DNA of 64,000 nt from Guyparkeria halophila (GTDB lineage: Bacteria; Pseudomonadota; Gammaproteobacteria; Halothiobacillales; Halothiobacillaceae), in contig NZ_CP140153.1 in the NCBI RefSeq assembly GCF_034479635.1, positions 1,123,501 through 1,187,500 on the forward strand, in the 5' to 3' direction. This document shows, one piece after another, positions 28,693 through 43,794 of this stretch. How positions within the stretch are numbered: the stretch's first letter is position 1; each line of letters begins with the position of its first letter. Below the pieces are notes generated by a model, which was not told the DNA's origin, made no database searches, and saw only the letters and a list, made by a program, of their open reading frames with translations. The position numbers and the translations under genes are program-made.

Positions 28693-29145
28693 TCAGAGAC
28701 TCTTGAGCAGGTCTCGTACCTTGCGGCTCAGCGTCATGTAGTCGCGCTTTTCCTCGTCGGTCAACTCGCCGATCACCCGGTGACGAAAACGGGCCAGCGC
28801 CTGGTCGGCCGCCTCGATGCGCGCATGGGCGTCAGGCTTGAGCCAGATGGTCTTGGCGCGACGGTCCGATTCGGAGATCCGCCGCTCGATCCAGTCGCCT
28901 TTTTCCAGGCCGTCGAGCAGCTTGACCAGCGTTGGCCCTTCGATGGCCAGTTCGCCGGCGAGTTCCTTCTGCGTGCGGCCTTCACCCTCGTCGCGCAGGA
29001 TGCGGAGCACCGCCCACGCCGAGGCCGTCAGGTCGAATTCGCTCAGGGTGTCGTTGACCTGAACGCGCCACAGCCTGGAGACGTCGAAAACCAGGCGGGT
29101 GATTTCGTCTTCGCGTTGCTGGGCCGGATCGGTAGATTGGGTCAT
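28693..29145 (-). CDS. MarR-family transcriptional regulator
   Basis: 150 aa from the ATG at 29145; the frame is open further upstream, but those residues are unrelated to the family. The winged helix-turn-helix spans about residues 30-110 (LTASAWAVLRILRDEGEGRTQKELAGELAIEG as recognition region, followed by the wing ERRISESDRRAKTIWL). It resembles the SlyA/HosA subgroup, which responds to phenolic or oxidative ligands. Divergent from pyrG over about 260 bp. Target genes are unknown. Confidence 0.9.
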   Translation of the reverse strand: MTQSTDPAQQREDEITRLVFDVSRLWRVQVNDTLSEFDLTASAWAVLRILRDEGEGRTQKELAGELAIEGPTLVKLLDGLEKGDWIERRISESDRRAKTIWLKPDAHARIEAADQALARFRHRVIGELTDEEKRDYMTLSRKVRDLLKSL

Positions 29146-29208
29146 GGTTTGGTGCCGGCTGTCATGGGAATCAAACATCCGTATGGTCGCATTACTTGGG
29201 CGTTTTGA

Positions 29209-33303
<4,095 letters not shown>

Positions 33304-33421
33304 GGCCTGCGCCTCGGCTTTCCGGACGCACTGACCCGATGCCTCTCACCCGATCGGCGCCGCGCATCGAATCCCCCTGGGTCGTCGTGGATGCGGCGGC
33401 GTCGGCATCGCCGAGGGTCTT

Positions 33422-33763
33422 GTGCGCCTGCTGACCGTCATCCTCGTGCTGATGGTCGCCGGCCTGCAATGGCGGGTCTGGTTCAGCGAGGCCTCGATGG
33501 GCGAGGTGAGCGCCAAGCAGGAACGTCTCGCGACCCTGCAGGCCGAACAGACCCGGCTCGAGCGACGTAACGAGACCCTGATCGCCGAGGTGGGCAGCCT
33601 GCGCGAGGGCGTGGATGCCGTCGAGGCTCAGGCACGCCTGACACTGGGGCTGGTGCGCGAGGAAGAGCGTTTCTACCAGGTGGTCGAAGCCGTTCGCCCC
33701 GATACGATTACCCCGCCCGCGGTCGACCCGACCCGCGTGACGTCCCCCTCGATCGGCGAGTGA
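33422..33763 (+). CDS. ftsB: Cell division protein FtsB
   Basis: 113 aa from a GTG with GAGGG 4 nt upstream. A single N-terminal transmembrane helix (LLTVILVLMVAGLQW) is followed by a coiled-coil (about residues 30-70) and the conserved ARLTLGLVREEERFYQVV. FtsB, with FtsL and FtsQ, forms the trimer that activates septal peptidoglycan synthesis. Position between eno and ispD is typical. The C-terminal tail is Pro/Thr-rich. Confidence 0.93.
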   Translation: MRLLTVILVLMVAGLQWRVWFSEASMGEVSAKQERLATLQAEQTRLERRNETLIAEVGSLREGVDAVEAQARLTLGLVREEERFYQVVEAVRPDTITPPAVDPTRVTSPSIGE

Positions 33764-33841
33764 TTCCTTGATGAATCCCTCACGATCGTTGCGCGTTCCT
33801 GTGCCCGTGGGTGTTTGCATGCGGTCGGGCGGGGCAGGGCG

Positions 33842-34642
33842 ATGAGCGCCACCGCCTGGCCGCCCGCCGCGGCGACCCCGGCCGAAGCCGGGCGGTGGTG
33901 GCTGGTCGTGCCCGCCGCCGGTTTCGGCCGGCGCATGGGGGGCGACACGCCCAAGCAGTACCTGAGCCTGGGCGGGCGGTCGGTGCTGGAGGTGACCCTG
34001 TCGCGGTTTGCCGATTTGCCGGGTCTCGCCGGGGTGGTGCTGGTGACCGGCGACGGCTTCCCTGTGGGCGCGCTGAATGCGCCGCAGCTTGGCGGTGTGC
34101 CGATCCATCGGGTCGACGGCGGTGCCAGCCGGGCCTTGAGCGTGCGTAACGGGCTGGCCCTGTTTCGTGATCGCTGGGCGAGCCTGTCGGCCGGGGAGCG
34201 CCACGAGCCGGCCGAGGGGGTGGGCGATGGGCTGGGTGAGTGGGTGATGGTGCATGACGCCGCGCGGCCCTGCGTGACACCGGCGGACCTGCATCGACTG
34301 CTGGCCGCCGCTCGCTACCCGGACGGCGCGCTGTTGACCGCGCCGGTGCGCGACACCATCAAGCGGGTCGATGCGAATGGGCGGGTGGTCGAAACCGTCG
34401 ATCGCCGGGTGTTGCGCCATGCCTTGACCCCGCAGCTGTTCCCGGTGGGCGTGTTGCTCGAGGCGATCGAGCAGGGCTTGGCGGCCGGGGCGGAGATCAC
34501 CGACGAGGCCTCGGCGCTCGAACGCCTGGGCCTGTCGCCGCTGGCCGTCGACGCCGGCACGGACAACCTCAAGATTACCCACCCGGAGGATCTCGGCATC
34601 GCCCGGACGATCCTCCGGCGGCAGGGGGTACTCGATGATTGA
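33842..34642 (+). CDS. ispD: 2-C-methyl-D-erythritol 4-phosphate cytidylyltransferase
   Basis: 266 aa from the ATG at 33842, with AGGG just upstream; the open frame begins earlier at a TTG. It transfers CMP to methylerythritol phosphate in the MEP isoprenoid pathway. The nucleotide loop is [18 protein letters not shown] and the second signature is [10 protein letters not shown] Gly/Glu-rich insert of about 25 residues precedes that motif and is longer than in E. coli. It overlaps ispF by 8 bp. Confidence 0.96.
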   Translation: MSATAWPPAAATPAEAGRWWLVVPAAGFGRRMGGDTPKQYLSLGGRSVLEVTLSRFADLPGLAGVVLVTGDGFPVGALNAPQLGGVPIHRVDGGASRALSVRNGLALFRDRWASLSAGERHEPAEGVGDGLGEWVMVHDAARPCVTPADLHRLLAAARYPDGALLTAPVRDTIKRVDANGRVVETVDRRVLRHALTPQLFPVGVLLEAIEQGLAAGAEITDEASALERLGLSPLAVDAGTDNLKITHPEDLGIARTILRRQGVLDD

Positions 34643-35138
34643 TCCCTTTTCGTTGCGTATCGGCCACGGTTTCGACGTGCACGCCTTCGAGCCGGGCGAT
34701 CACCTCTGGATCGGTGGCTGCCGGATTCCGTTCGAACGGGGTTTTCGGGCGCATTCCGATGGGGACGTCCTGCTGCATGCGATCTGTGATGCCCTGCTGG
34801 GTGGGGCCGGGCTTGGCGACATCGGCCGGCACTTTCCGGATACGGACCCCACTTGGTCGGGGGCCGACAGTCGCGACCTGCTGCGTCGGGTGGTCGTCCT
34901 GCTCGAACAGGGCGGTTGGCGGCTGGTCAATGTCGATGCGACCGTGATTGCCCAGGCGCCCAAGCTTGCGCCCTGGATCACTCCCATGCGCGAGTCGATC
35001 GCGGCGGCCGGCGGTTGGTCGACCGAGCAGGTGAACGTCAAGGCCACCACCTCGGAGAAACTCGGCTTTACCGGACGGGGTGAGGGCATCGCCGCCGAGG
35101 CAGTCGCCATGCTGGCACGTACGCCGCGGGCGGATTGA
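34635..35138 (+). CDS. ispF: 2-C-methyl-D-erythritol 2,4-cyclodiphosphate synthase
   Basis: 167 aa. It cyclises the product of the MEP pathway to the 2,4-cyclodiphosphate as a zinc-containing trimer. Metal ligands are in GHGFDVHAF (D and H) and the [17 protein letters not shown] motif; the C-terminal [17 protein letters not shown] is the family signature. Its start lies inside the ispD end. Confidence 0.98.
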   Translation: MIDPFSLRIGHGFDVHAFEPGDHLWIGGCRIPFERGFRAHSDGDVLLHAICDALLGGAGLGDIGRHFPDTDPTWSGADSRDLLRRVVVLLEQGGWRLVNVDATVIAQAPKLAPWITPMRESIAAAGGWSTEQVNVKATTSEKLGFTGRGEGIAAEAVAMLARTPRAD

Positions 35139-35290
35139 TTTATGGGGGGCGGCCAAGTAGTCTTGTCGCCCGTTTCCCGGGGCGGATGACGCAACTCGCG
35201 ACATTGCGTGCCCGGAGTGACCGATTTCGACACGATTTCGACATCAGACTCGCGAAACTAGCTCTCGAACATTTGAAGTGGAACCATCGG

Positions 35291-36058
35291 ATGCGTAAAC
35301 CGATCGTCGTAGGAAACTGGAAGCTCAATGGCGCGTTGGCCGACAACGAGTCGCTGGTGCTGGGCATGCTCGACGGCATGCCGCAGCTCGAAGGCATCGA
35401 CGTGGCGGTGTGCCCGCCGTTCGTCTTTGTGCCGCAGGTAGCCCGGCTGGCCGATTCGACCGCGCTGGGTGTCGGCGCGCAGAACTGTTCCGAACACGAT
35501 AATGGCGCGTTCACCGGCGAAGTCGCAGCGTCGATGGTGGCCGACGTGGGGGCGCGCTACGTGATCCTCGGTCACTCCGAGCGTCGTGCCATGTACGGCG
35601 AGACCGACGAGATCGTCAGCGCCAAGGTCAAGGCCGCTCTGGCCGCCGGGCTCACGCCGATTCTCTGCGTTGGCGAGACCCTCGAGGAGCGTGAGGCCGA
35701 CGAGACCGAGGCAGTGGTGCGTCGCCAGCTGGCCGCCGTGATCAGCGGCAACGGCATCCAGGCCTTCGATCGGATCGTGATCGCCTACGAGCCGGTCTGG
35801 GCGATTGGCACCGGGCGGACGGCCTCGCCGGAGCAGGCACAGGACGTCCACGCGTTCATCCGCGGTCAGTTGGCCGATCACGACGCCGGTATCGCGCAAT
35901 CGGTACGCATCCAGTACGGCGGCTCGATGAAGCCCGGCAACGCAGCCGACCTGCTCGCGCAGCCGGACATCGACGGCGGCCTGATCGGCGGGGCGTCGCT
36001 CAAGGCCGAAGACTTTCTGGGAATCTGCCGCGCCGCGGCGGACACGGTAGGTAAGTAA
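35291..36058 (+). CDS. tpiA: Triosephosphate isomerase
   Basis: 255 aa from the ATG at 35291. The TIM-barrel catalytic residues are K in GNWKLNG, H in ILGHSERR and E in [11 protein letters not shown], and the phosphate loop is [10 protein letters not shown]. It interconverts dihydroxyacetone phosphate and glyceraldehyde-3-phosphate, in glycolysis and the Calvin cycle. The 152-bp upstream gap has an 11-bp direct repeat (GATTTCGACA, 35223-35244). It overlaps secG by one base (TAATG). Confidence 0.98.
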   Translation: MRKPIVVGNWKLNGALADNESLVLGMLDGMPQLEGIDVAVCPPFVFVPQVARLADSTALGVGAQNCSEHDNGAFTGEVAASMVADVGARYVILGHSERRAMYGETDEIVSAKVKAALAAGLTPILCVGETLEEREADETEAVVRRQLAAVISGNGIQAFDRIVIAYEPVWAIGTGRTASPEQAQDVHAFIRGQLADHDAGIAQSVRIQYGGSMKPGNAADLLAQPDIDGGLIGGASLKAEDFLGICRAAADTVGK

Positions 36059-36477
36059 TGACCACATTCGTAATTATCATCCACGTGCTGCTGGGTCTGG
36101 CCCTGATCGGGCTTGTGTTGATCCAGCATGGCAAGGGCGCGGATGCCGGCGCGGCGTTCGGTTCGGGCGCGTCTGGCACCGTTCATGGGGCGCGTGGGCC
36201 GGCAAACACCCTGCAGAAAGTGACTGGGTGGATGGTGGTGGCCTTTTTTGGCACCAGTTTGTTGCTTGCCTACGTGATTAACACTTCCCAGGAGCCCTCG
36301 AGCGTGGTAGATTCTGCACCCGTTTCCGAGAGCGGAAACGCGCCAGGGCAAGACGGACGCACCCCGTCCGACAAGCCGGCAGGCACGCCGACCGACGTCC
36401 CATCCCCGAACTCGGCGGCACCCTCTGGGCAGCAAGACGGCAGCACCCAATCGCCGTCGGACGTGCCCGGACAGTAA
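36058..36477 (+). CDS. secG: Protein translocase subunit SecG
   Basis: 139 aa. Two transmembrane segments (about residues 3-22 and 55-75) flank the conserved GKGADAGAAFGSGASGTVHG loop. SecG assists SecYE in export. The C-terminal 60 residues are a Pro/Ser/Asp-rich tail, common in this family and poorly conserved. Its placement between tpiA and tRNA-Leu is widespread in gammaproteobacteria. Confidence 0.95.
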   Translation: MTTFVIIIHVLLGLALIGLVLIQHGKGADAGAAFGSGASGTVHGARGPANTLQKVTGWMVVAFFGTSLLLAYVINTSQEPSSVVDSAPVSESGNAPGQDGRTPSDKPAGTPTDVPSPNSAAPSGQQDGSTQSPSDVPGQ

Positions 36478-36520
36478 CGGCGGGCAATCGCCGTTGCGGC
36501 CGGATCAAGCGATGATCCGG
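36476..36520 (+). other. Two consecutive RNA hairpins between secG and tRNA-Leu
   Basis: AACGGCG/CGCCGTT (36476-36495, 6-nt loop) is followed by CCGGATC/GATCCGG (36500-36520, 7-nt loop). Neither has a U-tract. They may stabilise the secG 3' end after tRNA processing or act as weak attenuators. Confidence 0.5.
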
Positions 36521-36532
36521 TTGACAACCAAA

Positions 36533-36617
36533 GCGGACGTGGTGGAACTGGTAGACACGCTATCTTGAGGGGGTAGTGGCGAAAGCCGTGTGGGTTCGAG
36601 TCCCACCGTCCGCACCA
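36533..36617 (+). tRNA. tRNA-Leu (anticodon GAG)
   Basis: 85 nt including an encoded CCA. The acceptor stem pairs GCGGACG with CGTCCGC. The anticodon stem CTATC/GGTAG encloses the loop TTGAGGG, giving anticodon GAG for CUC/CUU codons. A long variable arm and the T-arm GGGTTCGAGTCCC confirm a class II leucine tRNA. Probably co-transcribed with secG. Confidence 0.97.
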
Positions 36618-36753
36618 AACACACTTTTCCGGTTCGATTGGCTATTCTTGTACGTTGCCGTGGTGATTTCTCCCGGTGCGCGCAAGGCGGTCGAACGCGC
36701 AGAAAAAACCGGTCGGGATCGACCCGGCCGGGTTTCGAGCAAGAGGGTGTCAG

Positions 36754-37110
36754 ATGCTTGAAGGCTACATTCCCATCCTGATCTTCTTCGGTGTGGCCAC
36801 CCTGTTCTCCCTGGGGCTCCTGGTCATCGGTCAGGTATTGGCACCCAACCGGCCGGATGCGGCCAAGCTGGATGCGTACGAATGCGGTTTCGCGCCCTTC
36901 GAGGACGCGCGCATGAAGTTCGACATCCGCTACTACCTGGTCGCCATCCTGTTCATTATCTTCGATCTGGAGATCGCCTTTCTGTTCCCCTGGGCCGTTG
37001 CGCTCGAGGACATCGGCGGCTTCGGGCTCGCGGCCATGGCCATTTTCCTGGGCGTGCTCGTGATCGGCTTCATTTACGAGTGGAAGAAGGGGGCGCTGGA
37101 ATGGGAGTAG
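36754..37110 (+). CDS. nuoA: NADH-quinone oxidoreductase subunit A
   Basis: 118 aa, three transmembrane helices. The conserved inter-helix region [21 protein letters not shown] bears the loop cysteine near the quinone channel. AGAGGG precedes the ATG at 36754. First of 14 nuo genes for proton-pumping complex I, which in chemolithoautotrophs often runs in reverse to make NADH from quinol. It overlaps nuoB by 10 bp. Confidence 0.97.
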   Translation: MLEGYIPILIFFGVATLFSLGLLVIGQVLAPNRPDAAKLDAYECGFAPFEDARMKFDIRYYLVAILFIIFDLEIAFLFPWAVALEDIGGFGLAAMAIFLGVLVIGFIYEWKKGALEWE

Positions 37111-37580
37111 AAGGCGTTCTGGAGAAAGGCTTTGTCACCACCTCGGCCGACAAGCTGATCAACTGGGCCCGTACCGGCTCGCTCTGGCCGATGACCTTCG
37201 GTCTGGCCTGCTGCGCGGTCGAGATGATGCATGCCGGTGCGGCCCGCTACGACCTGGACCGCTTTGGCGTGGTGTTCCGTCCCAGTCCGCGTCAGTCCGA
37301 CGTGATGATCGTGGCCGGCACCCTGGTCAACAAGATGGCTCCGGCATTGCGCAAGGTCTACGACCAGATGGCCGAGCCACGCTGGGTGATTTCGATGGGG
37401 TCCTGCGCCAATGGCGGCGGCTACTACCACTACTCCTATTCCGTGGTGCGTGGCTGTGATCGGATCGTGCCGGTCGATATCTACGTACCTGGGTGCCCGC
37501 CGACGGCCGAGGCGCTCTTGTACGGAATCATCCAGTTGCAGAACAAGATCCGTCGCACCAACACCATCGCGCGTGCCTGA
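37101..37580 (+). CDS. nuoB: NADH-quinone oxidoreductase subunit B
   Basis: 159 aa, the peripheral-arm subunit that holds terminal cluster N2. Cluster cysteines appear in [11 protein letters not shown] (adjacent pair), [11 protein letters not shown] and [11 protein letters not shown]. The start lies inside nuoA, indicating coupled translation. The electron passes from N2 to quinone at the interface with NuoD. Confidence 0.98.
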   Translation: MGVEGVLEKGFVTTSADKLINWARTGSLWPMTFGLACCAVEMMHAGAARYDLDRFGVVFRPSPRQSDVMIVAGTLVNKMAPALRKVYDQMAEPRWVISMGSCANGGGYYHYSYSVVRGCDRIVPVDIYVPGCPPTAEALLYGIIQLQNKIRRTNTIARA

Positions 37581-37613
37581 CGGGTACCGGCAAGCACAGG
37601 GGTAGCCTCATCC

Positions 37614-38309
37614 ATGAACCTGCAAACGGCCCTCAAGGAAACCATCGGCGAGTACATCGTCGATCAGACCTTCGACCGCGGTGAGCTCACCATCGAGGTC
37701 GAGGCCAAGCATTGGCGCGATGTCGCCGCGCGTCTCGAGTCGAGCGAGGCCACGCGTTTCGAGCAGTGCGTCGATCTGTGCGGTATCGATTACCTCGAGT
37801 ACGGTCGCGATGAATGGGCCGGCGAAGAGACGGTTTCCTACACCGGCTACAGTCGCGGCGTTGAGCCGAACACCAGCGGCTGGCTGAAATTCGGCGATGA
37901 GCCGGACCTCGGTGACCTGGGTCGCCCGCGCTTTGCCGCGGTCGCCCATCTGCTTTCCTACACCCACAACTGGCGCCTGCGCGTGCGGGTCTATTGCCCG
38001 GACGACCAGGCCCCGGCGGTGCCGTCGGTGGTGTCGGTCTGGGCCGGGGTCAACTGGTTCGAGCGCGAGGCGTTCGATCTGTTCGGCATCCTGTTCGATG
38101 GCCACCCGGACCTGCGTCGGATCCTGACCGACTACGGCTTTGTCGGGCATCCGTTCCGCAAGGACTTCCCGCTGATCGGGCATGTCGAGGTGCGTTACGA
38201 CGACGAGAAGCAGCGGGTCGTCTACGAGCCGGTGTCGATCGAGCCTCGGGTGCTGGTGCCGAAGGTGCACCGTGACGACAGCCGCTACATTGACCTCGAC
38301 GAGGGCTGA
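37614..38309 (+). CDS. nuoC: NADH-quinone oxidoreductase subunit C
   Basis: 231 aa. The 30-kDa subunit signature is [22 protein letters not shown], seen as [20 protein letters not shown], followed by the [10 protein letters not shown] turn. It has no cofactor and supports the quinone-binding region. Separate from nuoD here, unlike the fused NuoCD of E. coli. Confidence 0.97.
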   Translation: MNLQTALKETIGEYIVDQTFDRGELTIEVEAKHWRDVAARLESSEATRFEQCVDLCGIDYLEYGRDEWAGEETVSYTGYSRGVEPNTSGWLKFGDEPDLGDLGRPRFAAVAHLLSYTHNWRLRVRVYCPDDQAPAVPSVVSVWAGVNWFEREAFDLFGILFDGHPDLRRILTDYGFVGHPFRKDFPLIGHVEVRYDDEKQRVVYEPVSIEPRVLVPKVHRDDSRYIDLDEG

Positions 38310-38312
38310 TAG

Positions 38313-39566
38313 ATGCCGGAAATCGCCAACTACACCCTGAATTTCGGTCCCCAGCACCCGTCGGCCCACGGCGTGTTGCGCCTGGTGCTCGAGATGGACG
38401 GCGAGACCGTCGTGCGCGCCGACCCGCATATCGGTCTGCTGCACCGCGCCACGGAAAAGCTCGCCGAGAGCAAGCCCTACAACCAGTCGATCGGCTACAT
38501 GGACCGGCTCGACTATGTCTCGATGATGTGCAACGAGCACGCCTACGTGCGCGCCATCGAACAGTTGCTGGATCTCGAGATTCCCGAGCGCGCCCAGTAC
38601 ATCCGGGTGATGTTCGACGAGATCACCCGCATCCTGAACCACCTGCTGTGGCTCGGGGCCCACGCGCTGGACATCGGCGCGATGGCGGTGTTCCTGTACG
38701 CCTTCCGTGAGCGCGAGGACCTGATGGACTGCTACGAGGCAGTCTCCGGGGCTCGCCTGCACGCCACCTACTACCGCCCGGGCGGTGTTGCACGTGACCT
38801 GCCGGATTCGATGCCCAAATACCAGGCATCCAAGTGGCACAGCGAGCGCGAAGTCACCCGGATGAACGAGGCGCGCCAGGGCTCGCTGCTCGACTTCCTC
38901 GAGGACTTCACCGAGCGCTTCCCCAAATACGTCGACGAGTACGAGACGCTGCTCACCGATAACCGGATCTGGAAGCAGCGCACCGTCGATATCGGCATCG
39001 TCTCCAAGGAGCGTGCGCTGCAGATGGGCTTTACCGGCCCGATGCTGCGCGGCTCCGGCGTCGAGTGGGACCTGCGCAAGCACCAGCCCTACGCGGTGTA
39101 CGACCAGCTCGACTTCGACATTCCGGTGGGCAAGAGCGGTGATTGCTACGACCGTTACCTGGTGCGCGTCGAGGAAATGCGGCAGTCCAATCGCATCATC
39201 CGCCAGTGCATCGACTGGTTGCGGAAGAACCCGGGCCCGGTGATGGCCGACGACCACAAGGTCGTGCCGCCACGGCGCGAAGAGGTGAAGGCGGACATGG
39301 AGTCGCTGATTCACCACTTCAAGCTGTTCACCGAGGGGTATACCCTGCCGCGCGGCGAGGCCTATGCCGCGGTCGAACACCCGAAGGGCGAGTTCGGCAT
39401 CTACCTGGTTTCCGACGGGGCCAACAAGCCGTACCGTCTCAAGATTCGTGCGCCGGGCTTTGCCCACCTGTCGGGTCTCGACGAGATGTCACGCGGCCAC
39501 ATGCTGGCCGACGTCGTGGCGATCATCGGCACCCAGGACATCGTATTTGGAGAGGTCGACCGCTGA
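38313..39566 (+). CDS. nuoD: NADH-quinone oxidoreductase subunit D
   Basis: 417 aa, the 49-kDa subunit that forms the quinone cavity with NuoB. Motifs include [14 protein letters not shown] near the N terminus and the [14 protein letters not shown] and [18 protein letters not shown] segments. The residues corresponding to the quinone-head ligands (H in GPQHPSAHG, and Y) are present. Its stop overlaps the nuoE start by one base. Confidence 0.98.
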   Translation: MPEIANYTLNFGPQHPSAHGVLRLVLEMDGETVVRADPHIGLLHRATEKLAESKPYNQSIGYMDRLDYVSMMCNEHAYVRAIEQLLDLEIPERAQYIRVMFDEITRILNHLLWLGAHALDIGAMAVFLYAFREREDLMDCYEAVSGARLHATYYRPGGVARDLPDSMPKYQASKWHSEREVTRMNEARQGSLLDFLEDFTERFPKYVDEYETLLTDNRIWKQRTVDIGIVSKERALQMGFTGPMLRGSGVEWDLRKHQPYAVYDQLDFDIPVGKSGDCYDRYLVRVEEMRQSNRIIRQCIDWLRKNPGPVMADDHKVVPPRREEVKADMESLIHHFKLFTEGYTLPRGEAYAAVEHPKGEFGIYLVSDGANKPYRLKIRAPGFAHLSGLDEMSRGHMLADVVAIIGTQDIVFGEVDR

Positions 39567-40063
39567 TGACCGAGAGCAAACTCCACCTGCTGACCGATCA
39601 CAGCCGCGAGGAGATCGACGGCTGGCTCGCGCGCTATCCCGAGGACCAGAAGCAGTCGGCCTCGCTGGCCGCGCTGCGGATCGTGCAGCATCAGAACGAC
39701 GGTCACGTCACCGTCGACCTGATGGACGCGATTGCCGAATACCTCGGGATGGAGCCGATCTCGGTCTACGAGGTCGCCTCGTTCTATTCCATGATCGAGA
39801 CCAAGCCCTGTGGGCGCCACCACGTCTCGGTCTGCACCAACATTGCCTGCTCGCTGATGGGCTCCGACGAGATCGTCGACCACTGCGAGAAAAAGCTCGG
39901 TATCAAGACCGGCGAGTCCACTTCCGACGGCCGGATCCTGCTGAAAAAGGAAGAGGAATGCCTGGCGGCCTGCGGCGGTGGCCCGATGATGCAGGTCGAT
40001 CACGTTTACTACGAGAATCTGACGCCCGAAAAGGTTGACGAGATTCTCGACAAGCTGGATTGA
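39566..40063 (+). CDS. nuoE: NADH-quinone oxidoreductase subunit E
   Basis: 165 aa, the thioredoxin-like [2Fe-2S] subunit (N1a). Cluster cysteines appear in [11 protein letters not shown] and in CLAACGGGP. An N-terminal helical bundle precedes them. It starts inside the nuoD stop (TGATG), again suggesting coupled translation. With NuoF it forms the NADH-oxidising module. Confidence 0.97.
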   Translation: MTESKLHLLTDHSREEIDGWLARYPEDQKQSASLAALRIVQHQNDGHVTVDLMDAIAEYLGMEPISVYEVASFYSMIETKPCGRHHVSVCTNIACSLMGSDEIVDHCEKKLGIKTGESTSDGRILLKKEEECLAACGGGPMMQVDHVYYENLTPEKVDEILDKLD

Positions 40064-40067
40064 CGCC

Positions 40068-41375
40068 ATGAGTTTTAATTACGTCAGTTCCACCGCGGTC
40101 TGTTTCGCCACGCTCGAGCACGAGCAGCCGTGGTCGCTGGAGGCGTACCTCGCCTCCGGCGGCTACCAGGCCTGGAAGAAGATCCTCGAGGAGAAGACCG
40201 ACCCGGCCCTGATCATCGAGGAGGTCAAGACCTCCAATCTGCGTGGTCGCGGCGGTGCCGGCTTCCCCACCGGGCTCAAATGGTCGTTCATGCCGCGCAA
40301 CGCCCCGGGCCAGAAGTACATCGTCTGCAATTCGGACGAGTCCGAGCCGGGCACCTTCAAGGATCGTCAGATCCTGATGAACAACCCGCACGCGCTGGTC
40401 GAGGGCATGGCGATCGCGGGTTACTCCATCGGCGCGACCAAGGGCTACAACTACATGCGCGGCGAGTTCTCGGACCTGGTGTTCGAGCGCTTTGAACAGG
40501 CCGTGCGGGAAGCCTACGAGTACGGCATGCTCGGGGAAAACATCCAGGGTTCGGGCATCGACTTCGACCTGTATGGCTCGTTGGGCGCCGGCGCCTACAT
40601 CTGTGGCGAGGAAACCGCGTTGCTCGAGTCGCTCGAGGGCAAGAAGGGCCAACCGCGCTTCAAGCCGCCGTTCCCGGCCAACTTCGGCCTGTACGGCCGG
40701 CCGACCACGGTCAACAACACCGAGACGCTGTCGTCCGTACCCGCGATCATGCGCAACGGCGGTCAGTGGTTCGCGGATCTGGGCGTGCCCAACAGTGGTG
40801 GCGTGAAGATCTGGTCGGTATCGGGGCACGTCAACAAGCCCGGGGTATTCGAAATACCGATGGGCACGCCGTTTGCCGATCTGCTGGAAATGGCCGGCGG
40901 CATGCGGGGCGGCAAGAAGTGCAAGGCCGTGATTCCGGGCGGCACCTCGTCGCCGGTGATCCCGGGCGAGATCATGCTCGAGACCAACATGGACTACGAC
41001 TCGATCGCCAAGTCGGGCACGTTCCTGGGCTCGGGCGGGTTGATCGTCATGGACGAGGACACCTGCATGGTCAAGGCGCTGCGTCGGGTGGCGCAGTTCT
41101 ACTACAAGGAATCCTGTGGCCAGTGCACGCCGTGCCGGGAAGGCACCGGCTGGCTGTTCCGCATGCTCAACCGGATCATCGACGGCAAGGGCACGCTCGA
41201 GGATCTCGACCGTCTCGACGACGTGGCCAGCAAGATCGAGGGGCGGACCATCTGCGCCTTCGGCGATGCCGCCGCCACGCCGGTTCGGAGCTTTATCAAG
41301 CATTTCCGACCGGAATTCGAGTACTACATCAAGCACGGCCACAGCATGGTCGACCGCGCATCCCAGGCGGCCTAA
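40068..41375 (+). CDS. nuoF: NADH-quinone oxidoreductase subunit F
   Basis: 435 aa from the ATG at 40068, immediately after nuoE; the open frame begins earlier, inside nuoE. The FMN/NADH fold is marked by [15 protein letters not shown] and [14 protein letters not shown], and the [4Fe-4S] N3 site by [15 protein letters not shown]. This subunit binds FMN and NADH. Confidence 0.98.
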   Translation: MSFNYVSSTAVCFATLEHEQPWSLEAYLASGGYQAWKKILEEKTDPALIIEEVKTSNLRGRGGAGFPTGLKWSFMPRNAPGQKYIVCNSDESEPGTFKDRQILMNNPHALVEGMAIAGYSIGATKGYNYMRGEFSDLVFERFEQAVREAYEYGMLGENIQGSGIDFDLYGSLGAGAYICGEETALLESLEGKKGQPRFKPPFPANFGLYGRPTTVNNTETLSSVPAIMRNGGQWFADLGVPNSGGVKIWSVSGHVNKPGVFEIPMGTPFADLLEMAGGMRGGKKCKAVIPGGTSSPVIPGEIMLETNMDYDSIAKSGTFLGSGGLIVMDEDTCMVKALRRVAQFYYKESCGQCTPCREGTGWLFRMLNRIIDGKGTLEDLDRLDDVASKIEGRTICAFGDAAATPVRSFIKHFRPEFEYYIKHGHSMVDRASQAA

Positions 41376-41403
41376 GGCCGGCCGTGCAATCAGGTTTCCA
41401 GGT

Positions 41404-43794
41404 ATGAGTGACGAGCAGATTACCTTTGAAGTCGACGGCATGACCCTCCAGGGCAACCCGGGGGACATGTTGATCGAGGTGACGGACAAGGCGGGGATCA
41501 ACATCCCGCGCTTCTGTTATCACCGCAAGCTGTCGATCGCGGCCAACTGCCGCATGTGCCTGGTGGAGGTCGAACGCGCGCCCAAGCCGCTGCCGGCCTG
41601 TTCGACGCCGATCTCCGAGGGCATGAAGGTTTCCACGCGCAGCCCCAAGGCGATCAGCGCACAGCGCTCGACCATGGAGTTCCTGCTGATCAACCACCCG
41701 CTCGATTGCCCGATCTGCGATCAGGGCGGCGAGTGCGAGCTCCAGGACGTGGCCATGGGCTACGGCGAGGGCGTCGGCCAGTACTCCGAGGCCAAGCGCG
41801 TGGTCAAGGACAAGGACATCGGTCCGCTGATCGCGACCGACATGACCCGCTGCATCCACTGCACCCGCTGCGTGCGTTTCGGCGAGGAAATCGCGGGCCT
41901 CAAGGAACTGGGCGCGACCGGGCGTACCGACCAAATGGAGATCGGCACCTATATCTCCAAGAGTGTTACCTCCGAGCTGTCCGGCAACGTCATCGACCTG
42001 TGCCCGGTCGGTGCCCTGACGGCCAAACCTTCGCGTTACACGCATCGCCCGTGGGAACTGGTGCAGCACAAGCACCTGTCCACGCACGATGCCTTCGGCT
42101 CGAACCTCTACATCCACACCCGCGAAGGGCGGGTGATGCGTACCGTTCCGCGTGACAACGACGCGGTCAACGAGACCTGGATCGCCGATCGCGATCGTTA
42201 CGCCTATACCGGCCTGTTCACCGACGATCGACTGACCCGTCCGATGGTCAAGCGTGACGGCGAGTGGGTGGCCGCGAGCTGGGAGGAGGCACTTGAGGCC
42301 GCCGCCCAGGGCATCCAGCAGATCGTCAACCAACAGGGGCCCGCGTCCCTCGGCGCGCTGGTCTCGGCCAATGCGAGCCTCGAGGAGCAGTACCTGGCCG
42401 CGCGCATCGTCCGCGGCATGGGCTCGAACAATATCGACCACCGTCTGCGCCAGACCGATTTCTCCGGTGATGCCGACGACCCGGTCATGCCGTGGCTCGG
42501 TATGGACATCCCCGCGATCGCCGATCTGAACGCGGCCGTGACAGTCGGCATGGCGGTGCGCGAAGAGGTACCGCTGTTCGCCCATCGTCTGCGTCAGACG
42601 GCGCTGAACAACCAGGCGCACGTCACCCTGATTCATCCCTACCAACAGGATCTCACCTTCCCGGCGCGCCAGGCCCCGAGCCAGGCGGCCGAGGGTGGCG
42701 ATCTGGGTAGCCTGCTGGCGCTGCTCAAGGCGGCCGGTGGTGACATTCCGTCGAATCTGGCCGATCACCCGGTCGGGTCGATCGAGGAGGCCGCGGCGAT
42801 CGTCGCGGAGCTCAAGGATGCCGAGAAGGGCGCGATCTTCTTGGGTGCCGTGGCGCAGAACGCCCCCGACTTCGCCGCGCAGCGAGCCGTGGCGGCCGAG
42901 CTGGCACGCCTGACCGGCGTTCAACTGGGCATCGTCGCTCAGGGGGGCAACGCCGCCGGTGCCTGGCTTGCCGGGGCCGTGCCGCACCGCGCCGCCGGTG
43001 GCGCCGATGCCGTCGGTCACGGTCGTCACGCCGCCGACATGCTGGCCGATCCCTGCGAGGCGATGATCCTGCAAGGCGTCGAGCCGGAATTCGACTCGGC
43101 CGCCGGGCAGGCCGCCATCGAGCGGCTGGAGCAGGCCGGTTGCGTGGTCGCCATCACCAGTTACGTCACCCCCGCGATGAAGCGTTACGCGGACGTGCTG
43201 TTGCCGATGGGCACCGCGGTCGAGACGGCCGGCACCTGGGTCAACGGCGAAGGCCGCTGGCAGTCGGTCAACGGCGCGGTGCGCGCATTGGGCGAGTCGC
43301 GTCCGGCCTGGAAGATCCTGCGGGTGCTGGGCAACATGCTCGACCTCAACGGCTTTGACTACATGGCGGTCACTGAGGTGCGCCGCGAGCTCCAGACGCA
43401 ATGCCAGGAAGTGGCGCTCGAGAACAAGACCGCGTCCCTTGCCGACGCGCGCTTCGAACTGCCGGACCAAGCCGGGCAGGGCGCCTACCAGCGGATTGCC
43501 CCGGTCGCGATGTACGGCATCGATCCGGTCATCCGCCGGGCGGCCCCGCTGCAGGGCACCGAAAAGACCCAGTTGCAACGGCACGTGCTGGTCAACCCGG
43601 CCGATGCCGAGCGCGAGGGCTGGGCGGACGACATGACCGCGGCGATCGAGCAGGACGGCGTGCGCGCCGAGTTGCCAATCCGCGTCGACCCGCGCGTCAC
43701 GCCGGGCAGTGTGGTGGTGTTCAGTGGCGTGCACGCCGGTGAACTGGCACCGCGTGCCGGTAAGGTCGAAATTCAGGTGGAGGTCGCCGCATGA
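41404..43794 (+). CDS. nuoG: NADH-quinone oxidoreductase subunit G
   Basis: 796 aa. N-terminal [2Fe-2S] (N1b; [15 protein letters not shown]), then HxxxCxxC for N5 ([14 protein letters not shown] region), then [10 protein letters not shown] with a later CPVGAL for N4. The rest is a molybdopterin-oxidoreductase-like domain with no bound cofactor expected. The ribosome site is weak and only 28 bp separate it from nuoF. It overlaps nuoH by 4 bp. Confidence 0.97.
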   Translation: MSDEQITFEVDGMTLQGNPGDMLIEVTDKAGINIPRFCYHRKLSIAANCRMCLVEVERAPKPLPACSTPISEGMKVSTRSPKAISAQRSTMEFLLINHPLDCPICDQGGECELQDVAMGYGEGVGQYSEAKRVVKDKDIGPLIATDMTRCIHCTRCVRFGEEIAGLKELGATGRTDQMEIGTYISKSVTSELSGNVIDLCPVGALTAKPSRYTHRPWELVQHKHLSTHDAFGSNLYIHTREGRVMRTVPRDNDAVNETWIADRDRYAYTGLFTDDRLTRPMVKRDGEWVAASWEEALEAAAQGIQQIVNQQGPASLGALVSANASLEEQYLAARIVRGMGSNNIDHRLRQTDFSGDADDPVMPWLGMDIPAIADLNAAVTVGMAVREEVPLFAHRLRQTALNNQAHVTLIHPYQQDLTFPARQAPSQAAEGGDLGSLLALLKAAGGDIPSNLADHPVGSIEEAAAIVAELKDAEKGAIFLGAVAQNAPDFAAQRAVAAELARLTGVQLGIVAQGGNAAGAWLAGAVPHRAAGGADAVGHGRHAADMLADPCEAMILQGVEPEFDSAAGQAAIERLEQAGCVVAITSYVTPAMKRYADVLLPMGTAVETAGTWVNGEGRWQSVNGAVRALGESRPAWKILRVLGNMLDLNGFDYMAVTEVRRELQTQCQEVALENKTASLADARFELPDQAGQGAYQRIAPVAMYGIDPVIRRAAPLQGTEKTQLQRHVLVNPADAEREGWADDMTAAIEQDGVRAELPIRVDPRVTPGSVVVFSGVHAGELAPRAGKVEIQVEVAA

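Noticed and set aside
36521-36526. TTGACA as a promoter for tRNA-Leu
   Set aside because: It lies only 6 bp before the tRNA 5' end, leaving no room for a -10 box.
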